A DNA stretch of 64,000 nt from NCBI RefSeq assembly GCF_000826545.1, contig NZ_CDME01000002.1, positions 1,249,187 to 1,313,186 of the forward strand. Direction: 5' to 3'. The position numbers and the translations under genes were made by a program. The stretch is from Kibdelosporangium sp. MJ126-NF4. Lineage in GTDB: Bacteria; Actinomycetota; Actinomycetes; Mycobacteriales; Pseudonocardiaceae. The first letter of the stretch is position 1, and each line of letters opens with the position of its first letter. The notes below the pieces were generated by a model. The model saw only the letters and a program-made list of their open reading frames with translations, searched no databases and was not told the DNA's origin. Shown one piece after another: positions 32,799-40,657 of the stretch.

Positions 32799-33194
32799 TC
32801 AGGTCCAGAGCCCACCGGTGCCGCGGTGCGCGACATGGCGTTCGTAGACGCGCACCTTGTGGCTGATCATCTCCTGGCACGCGGCGAGGTCGTCCATCCG
32901 TTCGGCGATGCGCCTTTCATGTTCCCGCAACAGGTTCAGCCGGTCCTGTTCGTTGCCGGGCCCTTGCCGCACCAACGCGGCGTACGCGCGGATGGCGGGC
33001 AGCGGCATGCCGGTGGCGCGGAAGTTGGCGCACATGACCAGCCACTCCACGTCGTCGTCGGTGTAGACCCGGCGCCTGCCGGTGTCGCGGGCCACGGCGG
33101 TGGTGAGCAGTCCTTCCCGCTCGTAGAACCGCAATGTGTGCACGCTCAGCCCGGTGCGTTCGGCCACCTGCCCGATGCCGAGGGTCTCGCTCAT
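32799..33194 (-). CDS. MerR-family regulator
   Basis: 131 residues. The N-terminal MerR winged HTH is standard (IGQVAERTGLSVHTLRFYEREGLL, GRRRVYTDDDVEWLVMCANFRATGMPL), then a long dimerisation helix (LLREHERRIAERMDDLAACQEMISHKVRVYERHV). There is no metal-binding Cys set, so it belongs to the class that senses organic ligands or stress. It is divergent from the SDR gene, whose promoter has the 19-bp spacer and dyad expected of a MerR target. Confidence 0.92.
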   Translation of the reverse strand: MSETLGIGQVAERTGLSVHTLRFYEREGLLTTAVARDTGRRRVYTDDDVEWLVMCANFRATGMPLPAIRAYAALVRQGPGNEQDRLNLLREHERRIAERMDDLAACQEMISHKVRVYERHVAHRGTGGLWT

Positions 33195-33216
33195 GCCGGG
33201 AAGCCTATTCGCGTGC

Positions 33217-33254
33217 TTGATCTAGAGTCCGCTCTAGCTCGTAGTTTGCCCGGC
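33217..33254 (+). promoter_or_regulatory. MerR-type promoter of the SDR gene, 19-bp spacer with dyad
   Basis: TTGATC (33217-33222) and TAGTTT (33242-33247) are separated by exactly 19 bp. The spacer contains the inverted repeat CTAGAG-TCCG-CTCTAG (33222-33237). This is the distorted-spacer architecture that MerR activators correct by bending DNA. The -10 element is seven bases from the ATG at 33255, so the mRNA is probably leaderless. Confidence 0.8.
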
Positions 33255-33944
33255 ATGACTCCTGTAGCTCTGATCACCGGCGGCGCGAGCGGGATCGGCG
33301 CCGCGACCGCGCGTCAGCTGGTCGCTCGCGGATACCGGGTCGCGGTCACCGGCCGGGACCCGGCACGGCTGGAGACGTTCGCGGCGGGCACGCCGGTGCT
33401 GGCCATCGCCGGTGACGCCGCGGACTGGGGATGTGTGCGTGACGCGGTCGCCACGACGGTGCGGCGGTTCGGCAGGGTGGACGCGGTGGTGGCGAACGCC
33501 GGGTACGCCACGCACGACTCCCTGGACGACGGTGACCCGGACGGCTGGCGTGACATGGTGCTGACCAACGTGCTCGGCCCGGCGTTGCTGATCAAGGCCG
33601 CGCTGCCCGCGCTTCGACGGACCCGGGGCCGGATCGTGCTCGTCGGCAGCGTCGCCGGGCTGATCCACACTCCCGGCAACATCTACGGCGCGACCAAGTG
33701 GGCGGTCACGGGTCTGGCAGAGAACACGCGCCTGCAGGTCACCGGGGACGGTATCGGCGTCACGTTGGTCTCGCCGGGCGCGACGGACACCGGGTTCTTC
33801 GACCGGATCGGCGGGCCGCCGGAGCGGCCGGGTGGGTACCTGTCCGCCGACCAGTTGGCGTCGTCGATCGTCTGGGCGCTCACGCAGCCGCCGGGTGTGG
33901 ACGTCAACGCGGTGACCTTGCGGCCGGTCGGGTCGGTCCGGTAG
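33255..33944 (+). CDS. Short-chain dehydrogenase/reductase (classical SDR)
   Basis: 229 residues from the ATG at 33255. The NAD(P) motif is LITGGASGIGAATA; VVANAGYATH corresponds to the NNAG motif; the catalytic Ser is in VLVGSVAGL and the Tyr/Lys pair in IYGATKWAVTGL. The Arg near the first loop (VTGRDPARL) suggests NADPH. It is the probable single target of the divergent MerR activator. The gene ends one base before the convergent TetR stop. Confidence 0.9.
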   Translation: MTPVALITGGASGIGAATARQLVARGYRVAVTGRDPARLETFAAGTPVLAIAGDAADWGCVRDAVATTVRRFGRVDAVVANAGYATHDSLDDGDPDGWRDMVLTNVLGPALLIKAALPALRRTRGRIVLVGSVAGLIHTPGNIYGATKWAVTGLAENTRLQVTGDGIGVTLVSPGATDTGFFDRIGGPPERPGGYLSADQLASSIVWALTQPPGVDVNAVTLRPVGSVR

Positions 33945-33945
33945 G

Positions 33946-34569
33946 TCAGGCGCGCATCGCGGCGTCGAGTTGCTCGGGCGTCAGTGGCGGTTCGCTGACC
34001 GGGTGCGCGGCGGCGGTGCGCAGGCCGTCGAGCAGGAATGCCAGGTGGCGTCGCCACGCGGTGGGCGCGGTGTCGTGCGTCGCGGCGACGATGCGGGCGT
34101 TGGCCCAGGTCAGAGTGACCAGGTCGGCGAAGGTGAAGTCCGGCCGCAGACCGCCCGCGCGCTGGGCGCGGGCGATCACCGCGGCGGCCTTGTCCAGTCC
34201 GTGGCCACAGGCCTCGGCGACCGCGGTGGCCTCGGGGAACCGGCGGGTGATCAGGTCGTTGATGCTGCGGTCGGCCGCCTGCAGCTCGCACAGCTTCGTC
34301 ACGAACAGCACGAAACCGTCCCAGGGGTCCTCGCAGGCCAGCGCCTCGTCGCCGAACACGAGCGTGACGGCCAGCCGGTCGGGGAACACCGCGTCGAACA
34401 GGGCGGCGCGGCTGGGGAACCGGTTGTAGAGGGTGCCGATGCTGACCCCGGCCTGCCGGGCGATCTCCTCCAGCGGGGCTTCCAGGCCGCGCTCGGCGAA
34501 CACCGCGGTGGCGGCGACGATCAGCTTGTCCCGGTTGTAGCGGGCATCCCGGCGCAGCGGCTTGGTCAC
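33946..34569 (-). CDS. TetR-family regulator
   Basis: 207 residues. The HTH is at residues 10-60 (RYNRDKLIVAATAVFAERG, EEIARQAGVSIGTLYNRFPSRAALF); the ligand domain has WDGFVLFVTKLCELQAADRSINDLI, typical of actinobacterial TetR proteins next to SDR or MFS genes. Two inverted repeats of related sequence lie between it and the divergent SDR-like gene, so it probably represses both itself and the SDR-AlkZ pair. Confidence 0.92.
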   Translation of the reverse strand: MTKPLRRDARYNRDKLIVAATAVFAERGLEAPLEEIARQAGVSIGTLYNRFPSRAALFDAVFPDRLAVTLVFGDEALACEDPWDGFVLFVTKLCELQAADRSINDLITRRFPEATAVAEACGHGLDKAAAVIARAQRAGGLRPDFTFADLVTLTWANARIVAATHDTAPTAWRRHLAFLLDGLRTAAAHPVSEPPLTPEQLDAAMRA

Positions 34570-34586
34570 TCCCCCATCCTACGAAG

Positions 34587-34632
34587 TTGAGGAAGACCTC
34601 ATGTTCTGATAAATTGAGGGCGTCCTCAATTT
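34587..34632. promoter_or_regulatory. Two TetR-type operators between TetR and SDR-like genes
   Basis: The main site is a perfect 9-bp inverted repeat, AAATTGAGG (34611-34619) and CCTCAATTT (34624-34632) with a 4-bp centre. A second site, TGAGG-AAGA-CCTCA (34588-34601), has the same core and the same 4-bp centre. The centres are 27 bp apart. The ATG at 34661 follows a GGAGGGGAG ribosome site. Confidence 0.8.
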
Positions 34633-34660
34633 ATGGTTCCCACCGGAGGGGAGATCCGAC

Positions 34661-35365
34661 ATGACCAGGACGATCGCGGTGTTCGGCGCGGGCAGCGGGT
34701 TGGGGCTGGCCACGGCGGCCCGGTTCGTGCACGCGGGGTTCCGAGTGGCGCTCGTCGGCCGCACACAGTCCACACTGGACGCGGTCGCGGCGCGGATCGA
34801 CGGCGAGACAAGGACGTTCACCGCCGACGTGACGGACCACGGGCGGCTGGCCGAGGTGGTCGCCGAGATCGGCCCGATCGATGTGCTGCTGTCGAGCGCG
34901 ACCGGGATGGACGAGGTGCTGGCGCGCCCGGTCGGGCTCGAGGTGGCGGCGTTGCGTTCCCAGCTGGAGTTACGGCTGGTCGCGCCGGTGGAGCTGACTC
35001 GGCTGGTGCTGCCGTCGATGCTGGCGCGCGGGTCGGGCGCGTTGTTGTACGCGACGGGCGTCTCGGCGATCGAGCCGGTGCCGATGATCAGCAATATCGG
35101 GGCGGCCGCGGCGGGGCTGCGCAACTACGTGCACACCGTGCGGGAGGAACTGGCCGGTACGGGCGTGTACGCGGGGCTGTTGCTGGTCGGCGGGATGGTG
35201 CGGGGCAGCGAGGCGCAGCGGCGGTTCATGGCGGACGAGCGTGTCCCGATGCTGGATCCGCGGGCTCTCGCGGAGGATCTGTGGGACATGTACACCGCGG
35301 GTGACCAGGCTGAGCGTGTGGTGCGGCCGGGCGTGTCGGAGGTGGCTGGTATGACCAGGGCATGA
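34661..35365 (+). CDS. SDR-like protein lacking the catalytic Tyr and Lys
   Basis: 234 residues. The nucleotide fold is normal (IAVFGAGSGLGLATAARF, VALVGRTQSTLDAV, TADVTDHGRL). At the active site, ALLYATGVSAIEP keeps a Ser-like position, but the YxxxK segment reads SNIGAAAAGLRNY, with Asn and Ala at the Tyr and Lys positions. It may therefore be a non-catalytic NAD(P)-binding protein or use another mechanism. Its stop overlaps the start of the AlkZ-like gene by four bases (35362-35365), so the two are coupled. Confidence 0.85.
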   Translation: MTRTIAVFGAGSGLGLATAARFVHAGFRVALVGRTQSTLDAVAARIDGETRTFTADVTDHGRLAEVVAEIGPIDVLLSSATGMDEVLARPVGLEVAALRSQLELRLVAPVELTRLVLPSMLARGSGALLYATGVSAIEPVPMISNIGAAAAGLRNYVHTVREELAGTGVYAGLLLVGGMVRGSEAQRRFMADERVPMLDPRALAEDLWDMYTAGDQAERVVRPGVSEVAGMTRA

Positions 35366-36516
35366 GAATCGGGGTCGAGCAGCGGCGGGCCAGGCTCGCC
35401 CGGCGTCATCTGCTGGCCGTCCGAGGGGCGACGGCCATCGATGCCGCCGAGGCGATGGTGGCGTTGCATGCCACTGATCCCGCGACAGTGCATCTGGCGA
35501 TCGTGGCTCGCCAGCGCGTGGCCGATGGTGTGGGCGTCGAGCGCGCGCTGTACGAGGATCGTGCGCTCGTCCGGATGCTCGGGATGCGCCGCACCATGTT
35601 CGTGGTGCCCGCCGACCTGGTCCCGGTCGTCCAGGAGGCGTGTACCAGGGATGTGGCTGCCCGGCTGAGGCGTGGCCTGGTCCAGCACCTCGGGCAGGTG
35701 GACAAGAGCGGTGCGTGGCTGTCGGAAGTGGAGGACGCGGTGGCCGCCGCGCTCAACGCGCGTGGCTCGGCGACCGCCGCGCAACTGGCCGAGGACGAGC
35801 CGCGGCTGCGTACCGCGCTGGTCTACGCGCCGGACAAGAGTTACGGCACCACGTCGTTCATCACCACCCGGGTGCTGGGATTGCTGGCCGCGGACGGGCG
35901 GATCGTGCGGGGGCGCCCGCGCGGGTCGTGGCTGAGCGGCCAGTACCTGTGGTGCATGCTGAACGACTGGTTACCCGACCAGGCAGTCTGGTCGGCGGAG
36001 GCCGCGCGGGTGGAGCTGGCACGGCGCTGGCTGTACACCTATGGGCCCGCGCCGGTCGCTGATCTGCGGTGGTGGACCGGCTGGACGGCGACGCAGACGA
36101 AGAAGGCGCTGGCCGCCATCGAACCGGCCGAGGTCGACCTGGACGGCGTGCCGGGGATCGCGCTGCCCGACGACCTGGAACCTGTGCCGAGCCCGGATCC
36201 GTGGGTGGCGTTGCTGCCGGGGCTGGACTCGACACCGATTGGCTGGCAAGCCCGTGAGTGGTTCCTGGGCGGCCACGGCCCCGCCTTGTTCGACCGCACG
36301 GGCAACGTCGGCCCCACAGTGTGGGCTGACGGCAGGATCGTGGGCGGCTGGGGTCAGCGTGGTGACGGCGAGGTCGTGGTCGAGGTCCTGGATGACGTGG
36401 GAAAGGAGGTATTGACGGCGATCGAGGCTGAGGCAGCTCGCCTGCAGTCCTGGCTGGGCGACACCTGTGTCACTCCCCGCTTCCGCACCCCGCTGGAACG
36501 CAAACTCTCCGAGTGA
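35362..36516 (+). CDS. AlkZ-like winged-helix DNA glycosylase family protein
   Basis: 384 residues, normal length for the HTH_42/AlkZ family. The N-terminus (RARLARRHLLAVRG, AAEAMVALHATDPATVHLAIVAR) holds the family motif region, here His-Ala-Thr-Asp. MRRTMFVVPADLVPVVQEAC and the central WTGWTATQTKKALAAIEP are typical, and WVALLPGLDSTPIGWQAREWFLGGHGPALFDRTGNVGPTVWADGRIVGGW can be followed in steps to the end. Studied members excise bulky or cross-linking alkyl adducts. Coupling to an SDR-like gene under TetR control suggests an inducible genotoxin response (inference). Confidence 0.9.
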   Translation: MRIGVEQRRARLARRHLLAVRGATAIDAAEAMVALHATDPATVHLAIVARQRVADGVGVERALYEDRALVRMLGMRRTMFVVPADLVPVVQEACTRDVAARLRRGLVQHLGQVDKSGAWLSEVEDAVAAALNARGSATAAQLAEDEPRLRTALVYAPDKSYGTTSFITTRVLGLLAADGRIVRGRPRGSWLSGQYLWCMLNDWLPDQAVWSAEAARVELARRWLYTYGPAPVADLRWWTGWTATQTKKALAAIEPAEVDLDGVPGIALPDDLEPVPSPDPWVALLPGLDSTPIGWQAREWFLGGHGPALFDRTGNVGPTVWADGRIVGGWGQRGDGEVVVEVLDDVGKEVLTAIEAEAARLQSWLGDTCVTPRFRTPLERKLSE

Positions 36517-36523
36517 GCACTCC

Positions 36524-37201
36524 TCACACAGCCAGTTCCTCCCGCGGCCACACAAACACGGCCGCCACTCCCCCACGGCCACCCGCGGCCACGCCCGGCC
36601 CGCACGGCCGCTCCAGATTCCTGTTTCCACCCGGGGCACATACAGCATCTACACAGAAGAACTCGACGCATCGTTTTCCGGCCACCACTGCGTCAAACAT
36701 GCCGCCGCTCACGCTGTACTTGCTGTGCCGGGCAGGGTTGCGGTGTACGGCCAGGTCGCAGAAGAAGTCGTTCACGCCGAGGTGGTGTTCCAACTTCGGC
36801 CACACCACCAGCCGTTCCAGGCTCTCCGCATACACCTTCGGCGCGGGCGGCGTCTTCGCGCGCAACGCGCAGATCAGCCGCTTGCCGACGTAACCCAGTG
36901 CGAAACGAGTCTCGCTCGTGCCGCCGTTGGCGTAGGACTGCCGGAACGTGAACAGCACGCCCGACTCGTACAGCCGCCGCAGCCGGTCCTGTGCCCGCCG
37001 GATGGACGTGAACTCGATCGCGGCGACCTGCCGAGTGGTCAGGACCTTGTGCTCAGCCAGCAGAGCCAGCAGCCGCCGGTCCCGATCGACCAAGCGGTAC
37101 CACAACGACATGTCCGGCTCGCCCCACCGACGTCCGCCCCGCCGCCCACGCCCAGAATGCAGGAAGGCTTGACTATTACCGCCCTTCATTCGGCCTTCCA
37201 C
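36524..37201 (-). CDS. Replication-relaxation-family protein, C-terminally shortened
   Basis: 225 residues. The N-terminal half matches the plasmid/integrative-element replication-relaxation family: RLVDRDRRLLALLAEHKVLTTRQVAAIEF, RRAQDRLRRLYESGVLFTF, then the PKLEHHLGVNDFFCDLA segment. Where full members continue with a WWSE/RPDG region, this one runs into VSGGMFDAVVAGKRCVEFF and a Gly/Arg-rich tail and stops seven bases from the AlkZ stop. It looks like a truncated relic. With the neighbours to 40.2 kb it marks a decayed mobile island. Confidence 0.7.
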   Translation of the reverse strand: MEGRMKGGNSQAFLHSGRGRRGGRRWGEPDMSLWYRLVDRDRRLLALLAEHKVLTTRQVAAIEFTSIRRAQDRLRRLYESGVLFTFRQSYANGGTSETRFALGYVGKRLICALRAKTPPAPKVYAESLERLVVWPKLEHHLGVNDFFCDLAVHRNPARHSKYSVSGGMFDAVVAGKRCVEFFCVDAVCAPGGNRNLERPCGPGVAAGGRGGVAAVFVWPREELAV

Positions 37202-37480
37202 GCGCTCCGCGTGATACCACCGCTGACCAGCGGATTCACGCCAAGAGGCCTCGGCGTTTGGGACGGTGGATTCAGAACGCCGAGGCTGCGCCGCCCCATC
37301 CGCCGCCCCGACGCCAACCCATCCGTCACTACTATTTCCTGACCGCGACCGCTGTCACCACTGTCCACCATGACCGACCGTCCTTCCCGGTTTGCTTTAC
37401 ACCCCTTAACTCCGGTTTTTCGGTCGTTTTTAGACACTGTCAGCCAAGAAATTTGAGAAACTTTGGTCAGGTGCCGTCCT
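37202..37480 (-). other. Intergenic stretch with a possible gene fragment
   Basis: No intact gene. A minus-strand frame starting near 37599 and running to about 37470 encodes a protein-like segment with KLHLLPAEARQVAQALLDVANLAEG; it overlaps the end of the hypothetical gene in another frame. It could be the true, frameshifted continuation of that gene or a separate small ORF. The rest (37202-37450) is locally AT-richer and has no features I can name. Confidence 0.35.
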
Positions 37481-38035
37481 TCAGCAAGGTTCGCCACGTC
37501 GAGCAACGCTTGAGCGACCTGGCGCGCCTCGGCCGGAAGCAGGTGCAGCTTGGTTCGGTCGCCGGGCAGTTGGCCGACCACGACCGCGTACTCGGATCAC
37601 GGCCGCACCGTGCCGCAGCTTGGGGCACAGCCGGATTGACAGGTGTGCACAACGCGCGCAGATCGGAGGCTCAGCGTTAGCCATGGCATCCGGCCAACCC
37701 TGCCAGTCCTCCCGAAAGTCCGGCAGCAGCCACAACACGCCGTCGGTGTTCCGGTCGGCTGGTCCACCGCACACCTGGCACAGCAACCGCCGCATCGCTC
37801 GACGTTGCCACAAGGAGTGGACCTCACCGAAGTCTGGCCGCCCTTCGCCCGGACGCGACGCAGCCCGTACCCACAGGACACCGTGTACGTCGCGGTCCAT
37901 GGCAGTCTCGTCGACGTAACCGATCCTGCCGCCGGAGCGGTAGATCAGGTCACCGGACAGGTCTTGTTCTGCAGACCACGCCGTGACGTAGGGAACGGTG
38001 AGACGCTGCTGCACGGCTTCAGTACTTGATGACAT
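37481..38035 (-). CDS. Hypothetical protein with Cys pairs (QVCGG/CARCAH), possibly frameshifted at the end
   Basis: 184 residues from the ATG at 38035. I cannot name the family. Residues 10-140 look well ordered: RLTVPYVTAWSAE, GRIGYVDETAMDRDVHGVLWVR, RRAMRRLLCQVCGGPADR, GVLWLLPDFREDW and EPPICARCAHLSIRLCPKLRHG. The two CxxC pairs suggest a zinc knuckle. The last 40 residues become a low-complexity Arg/Ala/Pro/Gly run, while another frame there looks protein-like, so a frameshift is likely. It lies 27 bp downstream of the small hypothetical gene and in the same island as the XRE pseudogene. Confidence 0.65.
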   Translation of the reverse strand: MSSSTEAVQQRLTVPYVTAWSAEQDLSGDLIYRSGGRIGYVDETAMDRDVHGVLWVRAASRPGEGRPDFGEVHSLWQRRAMRRLLCQVCGGPADRNTDGVLWLLPDFREDWQGWPDAMANAEPPICARCAHLSIRLCPKLRHGAAVIRVRGRGRPTARRPNQAAPASGRGAPGRSSVARRGEPC

Positions 38036-38062
38036 GGCCAACCTATTGACTCGTAACGGATA

Positions 38063-38302
38063 TCAGCAGTCGCACGAGGCAAAGCGCAGCGCGATACGCA
38101 GCCACTCGAACGCCCTGGCCAGGCTCACGTCCTCCGCACGGGCATCATCGGTGCAGTCCCGCAAAGACACACTGGCCCACTTGCTGGCCCGGAACAGAGC
38201 TACCCGGGTGAGCTTCTTCGATCCAACAGCCGCCAACGTCTCAGCCGCTTGATTGCGGACCTCACGAACAACCCGGTCACGCGCTGGTTCGCACGGTTGC
38301 AT
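38063..38302 (-). CDS. Small hypothetical protein
   Basis: 79 residues from the ATG at 38302, chosen because CAGGGG stands six bases upstream. The composition is protein-like, with no membrane segment: VVREVRNQAAETLAAVGSKKL, TRVALFRASKWASVSLRDCTDD, then SLARAFEWLRIALRF, which suggests three helices. I do not recognise it. It is followed after 27 bp by the Cys-pair hypothetical gene on the same strand, probably as one transcript. Confidence 0.5.
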   Translation of the reverse strand: MQPCEPARDRVVREVRNQAAETLAAVGSKKLTRVALFRASKWASVSLRDCTDDARAEDVSLARAFEWLRIALRFASCDC

Positions 38303-38507
38303 GTCAGCCCCTGACGCTCGCCTTCCAACGTGGGGCACCCGAGGCCAGTGCGGCTCGTGAGCAGTACTGAGGTTGTCGAGGAGTGCGAGTACGACTCGTG
38401 GAGAGTGCCGCGCGACCCCGGGCGCCAACATCACGCTAAGACGGCTACCGACAAGTAACCCGAGCTCCCAGCTCGGGTTGTCTCAGCGTTCGGCCGTGCG
38501 GCAGCCG

Positions 38508-39227
38508 CTACGCCTCCGCGGCCGTCTGGACAGCCCGCGCGACCTCCGCCGGTTCGGCGAGGTCCGCCAACACGCGGGTCGCGCCCGCGTCCCGCAGCTC
38601 GTCCACGCTGCTCTTGCCGCTCGCCACACCGATCACCCGAACACCAGCGGTCAGCGCAGCCTCGACGTCCTTGGGCGTGTCGCCGATCAAGACCGTCCGC
38701 TGATCGCCGAACACCACACCAGTTCGTTCCGTCGCCCGTCGCTGCGCGACGGCCACCAGCTCCGACCGTCGAGGATCGTCGTCACCGTAAGCACTGGCCT
38801 CAAGATCGAGATACCGGTCCAGCTCAAAGACCTCAAGTTTGGTCCGAGCAACACCACGTAGATTTCCGGTCAGCACGCTCTGGTAGATGCCGTCGTCCGC
38901 CGCCAACAACGCCAGCGTCTCGCGCGCACCGGGCAGCACTCTGCCCCGCTCGCCCAACTCACCGCGGGCCGCCTCGTAACCCTGCATCAACGCCGCCGCC
39001 AGCTCACCCGAAGCCCGGCTGATTGGCTCAATCCCGTGCAGTTCCAAGGTTTCCCTAATGATGTCCATCTCGATCCGACCAGACACCGCAGCAAGCTTCC
39101 GAAACGAAACACCAGTCACCGCAGGAAACGCCCGCTCGTACATCTCACGTCCAACGCCACGCGTCTCGATCAACGTGTGATCGACATCGAACAGCACGAG
39201 CACACGCGGAACCGAAGACGTGGACAT
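38508..39227 (-). CDS. HAD-superfamily phosphatase
   Basis: 239 residues from the ATG at 39227. Motif I is LVLFDVDHTLIETRG (DxDxT), motif II is in YQSVLTGNLRGVARTK, and motifs III/IV are in GDQRTVLIGDTPKDVEAALTAG with DT instead of the usual DS/DD. The helical cap between residues 25 and 100 is of the phosphoglycolate-phosphatase type. It should hydrolyse a small phosphate ester in the cytosol. It is divergent from the broken XRE gene, and its codon use is like the rest of the chromosome, so it may be a resident gene beside the island. Confidence 0.88.
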   Translation of the reverse strand: MSTSSVPRVLVLFDVDHTLIETRGVGREMYERAFPAVTGVSFRKLAAVSGRIEMDIIRETLELHGIEPISRASGELAAALMQGYEAARGELGERGRVLPGARETLALLAADDGIYQSVLTGNLRGVARTKLEVFELDRYLDLEASAYGDDDPRRSELVAVAQRRATERTGVVFGDQRTVLIGDTPKDVEAALTAGVRVIGVASGKSSVDELRDAGATRVLADLAEPAEVARAVQTAAEA

Positions 39228-39316
39228 GAGAACAAGTCTGTCACCTGGTCGTGTCACTGGCCTGCGGCGTAGCATCAACCGAGGTCAGAGCCCCAAGCCA
39301 GGCGGCCGAGTACACA

Positions 39317-40173
39317 GTGGACGAGACACTAGCCAGGCGAATCGGAGAGCGAGTGCGGTTCTACCGAACTGCAGCCCGCCAAACCAAGACGGTCACAGCA
39401 GGCCTCGCAGGCATCACGCCCGACTACCTCTACCAAGTCGAACGCGGCACCAAACTGCCCACCATCTCCGTCCTACTCCACCTCGCCCGCGCGATCGGCA
39501 TCCCGATCAACAAACTCCTCGACGATCAGCCCGAACCCGACAAGACCCCAGCTAAGGCTTCCGCAGGCAACGCCATCTACCAGGCTCTCACCGGCCCTGT
39601 GGCTGCCTCACTCACGCCACCGGCATTGCCGGAACTCCGCAACCGCATCACCGCCGCGTGGCAAACCTGGCAGACCTCACCGCAGCGCTACAGCAAGATC
39701 ACCACACAACTACCTGGCCTCATCACTGACACCACGCTCGCTGTCCGTTCCGCCGAGACCGACGAGCGCCGGATCGCGCACGGATACTCCGCTGACCTCT
39801 ACGGCGTCGTCCGCACGGTGGCTAAACGCATCGGCTAGGTCGACCTGTCCCTCCTGGCCGCCGACCGAGCCGTCCACGCAGCCGAGGCTGCCGACGATCC
39901 ACTCCGTCTCGCAGCGGCCCACTGGAACCTCACCCAGGTACTACTCGCCGACAACCAGGCCGAAGGCGCAGAAGCCGTTGCCCGCCATGGCGTCGAGGAA
40001 CTCCAAAGCAACGTGCAACGCGGCGGGTTGGACGTACTCGCACTGCGTGGCGCGCTCTTGCTCATCGCCGCAATCACCGCCGCTCGTCAAGGCAACGTCT
40101 GGGCAGCTCACGACCACCTCCGCCAAGCCGAACCCATCGCCGCCCACACCAGCGAACGCACCACCTACTGGAC
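39317..40173 (+). pseudogene. XRE-family regulator broken by an in-frame stop
   Basis: The frame encodes an N-terminal XRE HTH (ARRIGERVRFYRTAARQTKTVTAGLAGI, LYQVERGTKLPTISVLLHLARAIGIPINKLLDD) and a long helical part as in actinobacterial XRE-TPR regulators. A TAG at 39836-39838 interrupts it after RTVAKRIG. The same frame continues without a gap in protein-like sequence (VDLSLLAADRAVHAAEAADD, RLAAAHWNLTQVLLADNQAEG, LLLIAAITAARQGNVWAAHDHL) up to TTYW near 40171, where similarity to the family pattern ends. So there is one nonsense change plus loss of the C-terminus. A GTG at 39251 is an alternative start. Confidence 0.8.
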
Positions 40174-40657
40174 CTCGCCCGAAGGACGGCGACGCCGAAC
40201 AACGTCAACGGTCGCGGAAACCAGCAGTTCACGACAGGTGCGGCCTCGTGTAGATGCTGTACGAGCCTGCGCAGGGGGTCCGGCTCTGCACATTGGTCTG
40301 ACAACGCCTGAAACCGTTGGCGTGGTTGGCATTCGGCGCAGCGGCGCTGCTCGGCCACTGCATCGGGCACGGGGTCGGATAGTGCCAGGCGAGGGCGAGG
40401 TCTTGGCGCTGCCAGCGGGCCCGCGGGTCGACCGGTTCGTTGCCGCGTGTCGGGCGGCGCGTGACTCGCGTCCGGTCGCGCTGGTGTGCCAGACGCTCGC
40501 GCTGGCCTCGGCGGTGCCGACCGGGCTGATCCGAATCAGGCGCTCGGTGTACCCGGCCGGGTCATGCGGCTGGCGAGGCCGGTCGTCCACTGTCACGTAG
40601 CCTTTCTGGTCCTGTGGGGACAGCTCACCGGACCGGAAGGTCTCCACGTGTCCGAGG
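40174..40657. other. Gene-poor stretch after the XRE pseudogene
   Basis: About 480 bp without a gene I can support. Open frames exist on both strands but show no recognisable domain. One plus-strand frame has a protein-like piece (EVLALPAGPRVDRFVAACRAA) without a convincing start. It is probably decayed island DNA between the pseudogene and the dehalogenase-like gene. Confidence 0.5.

Noticed and set aside
40165..40647. Minus-strand frame of 160 codons and the overlapping plus-strand frame
   Set aside because: Neither has a domain, a good ribosome site or a consistent codon pattern, and they overlap each other completely.
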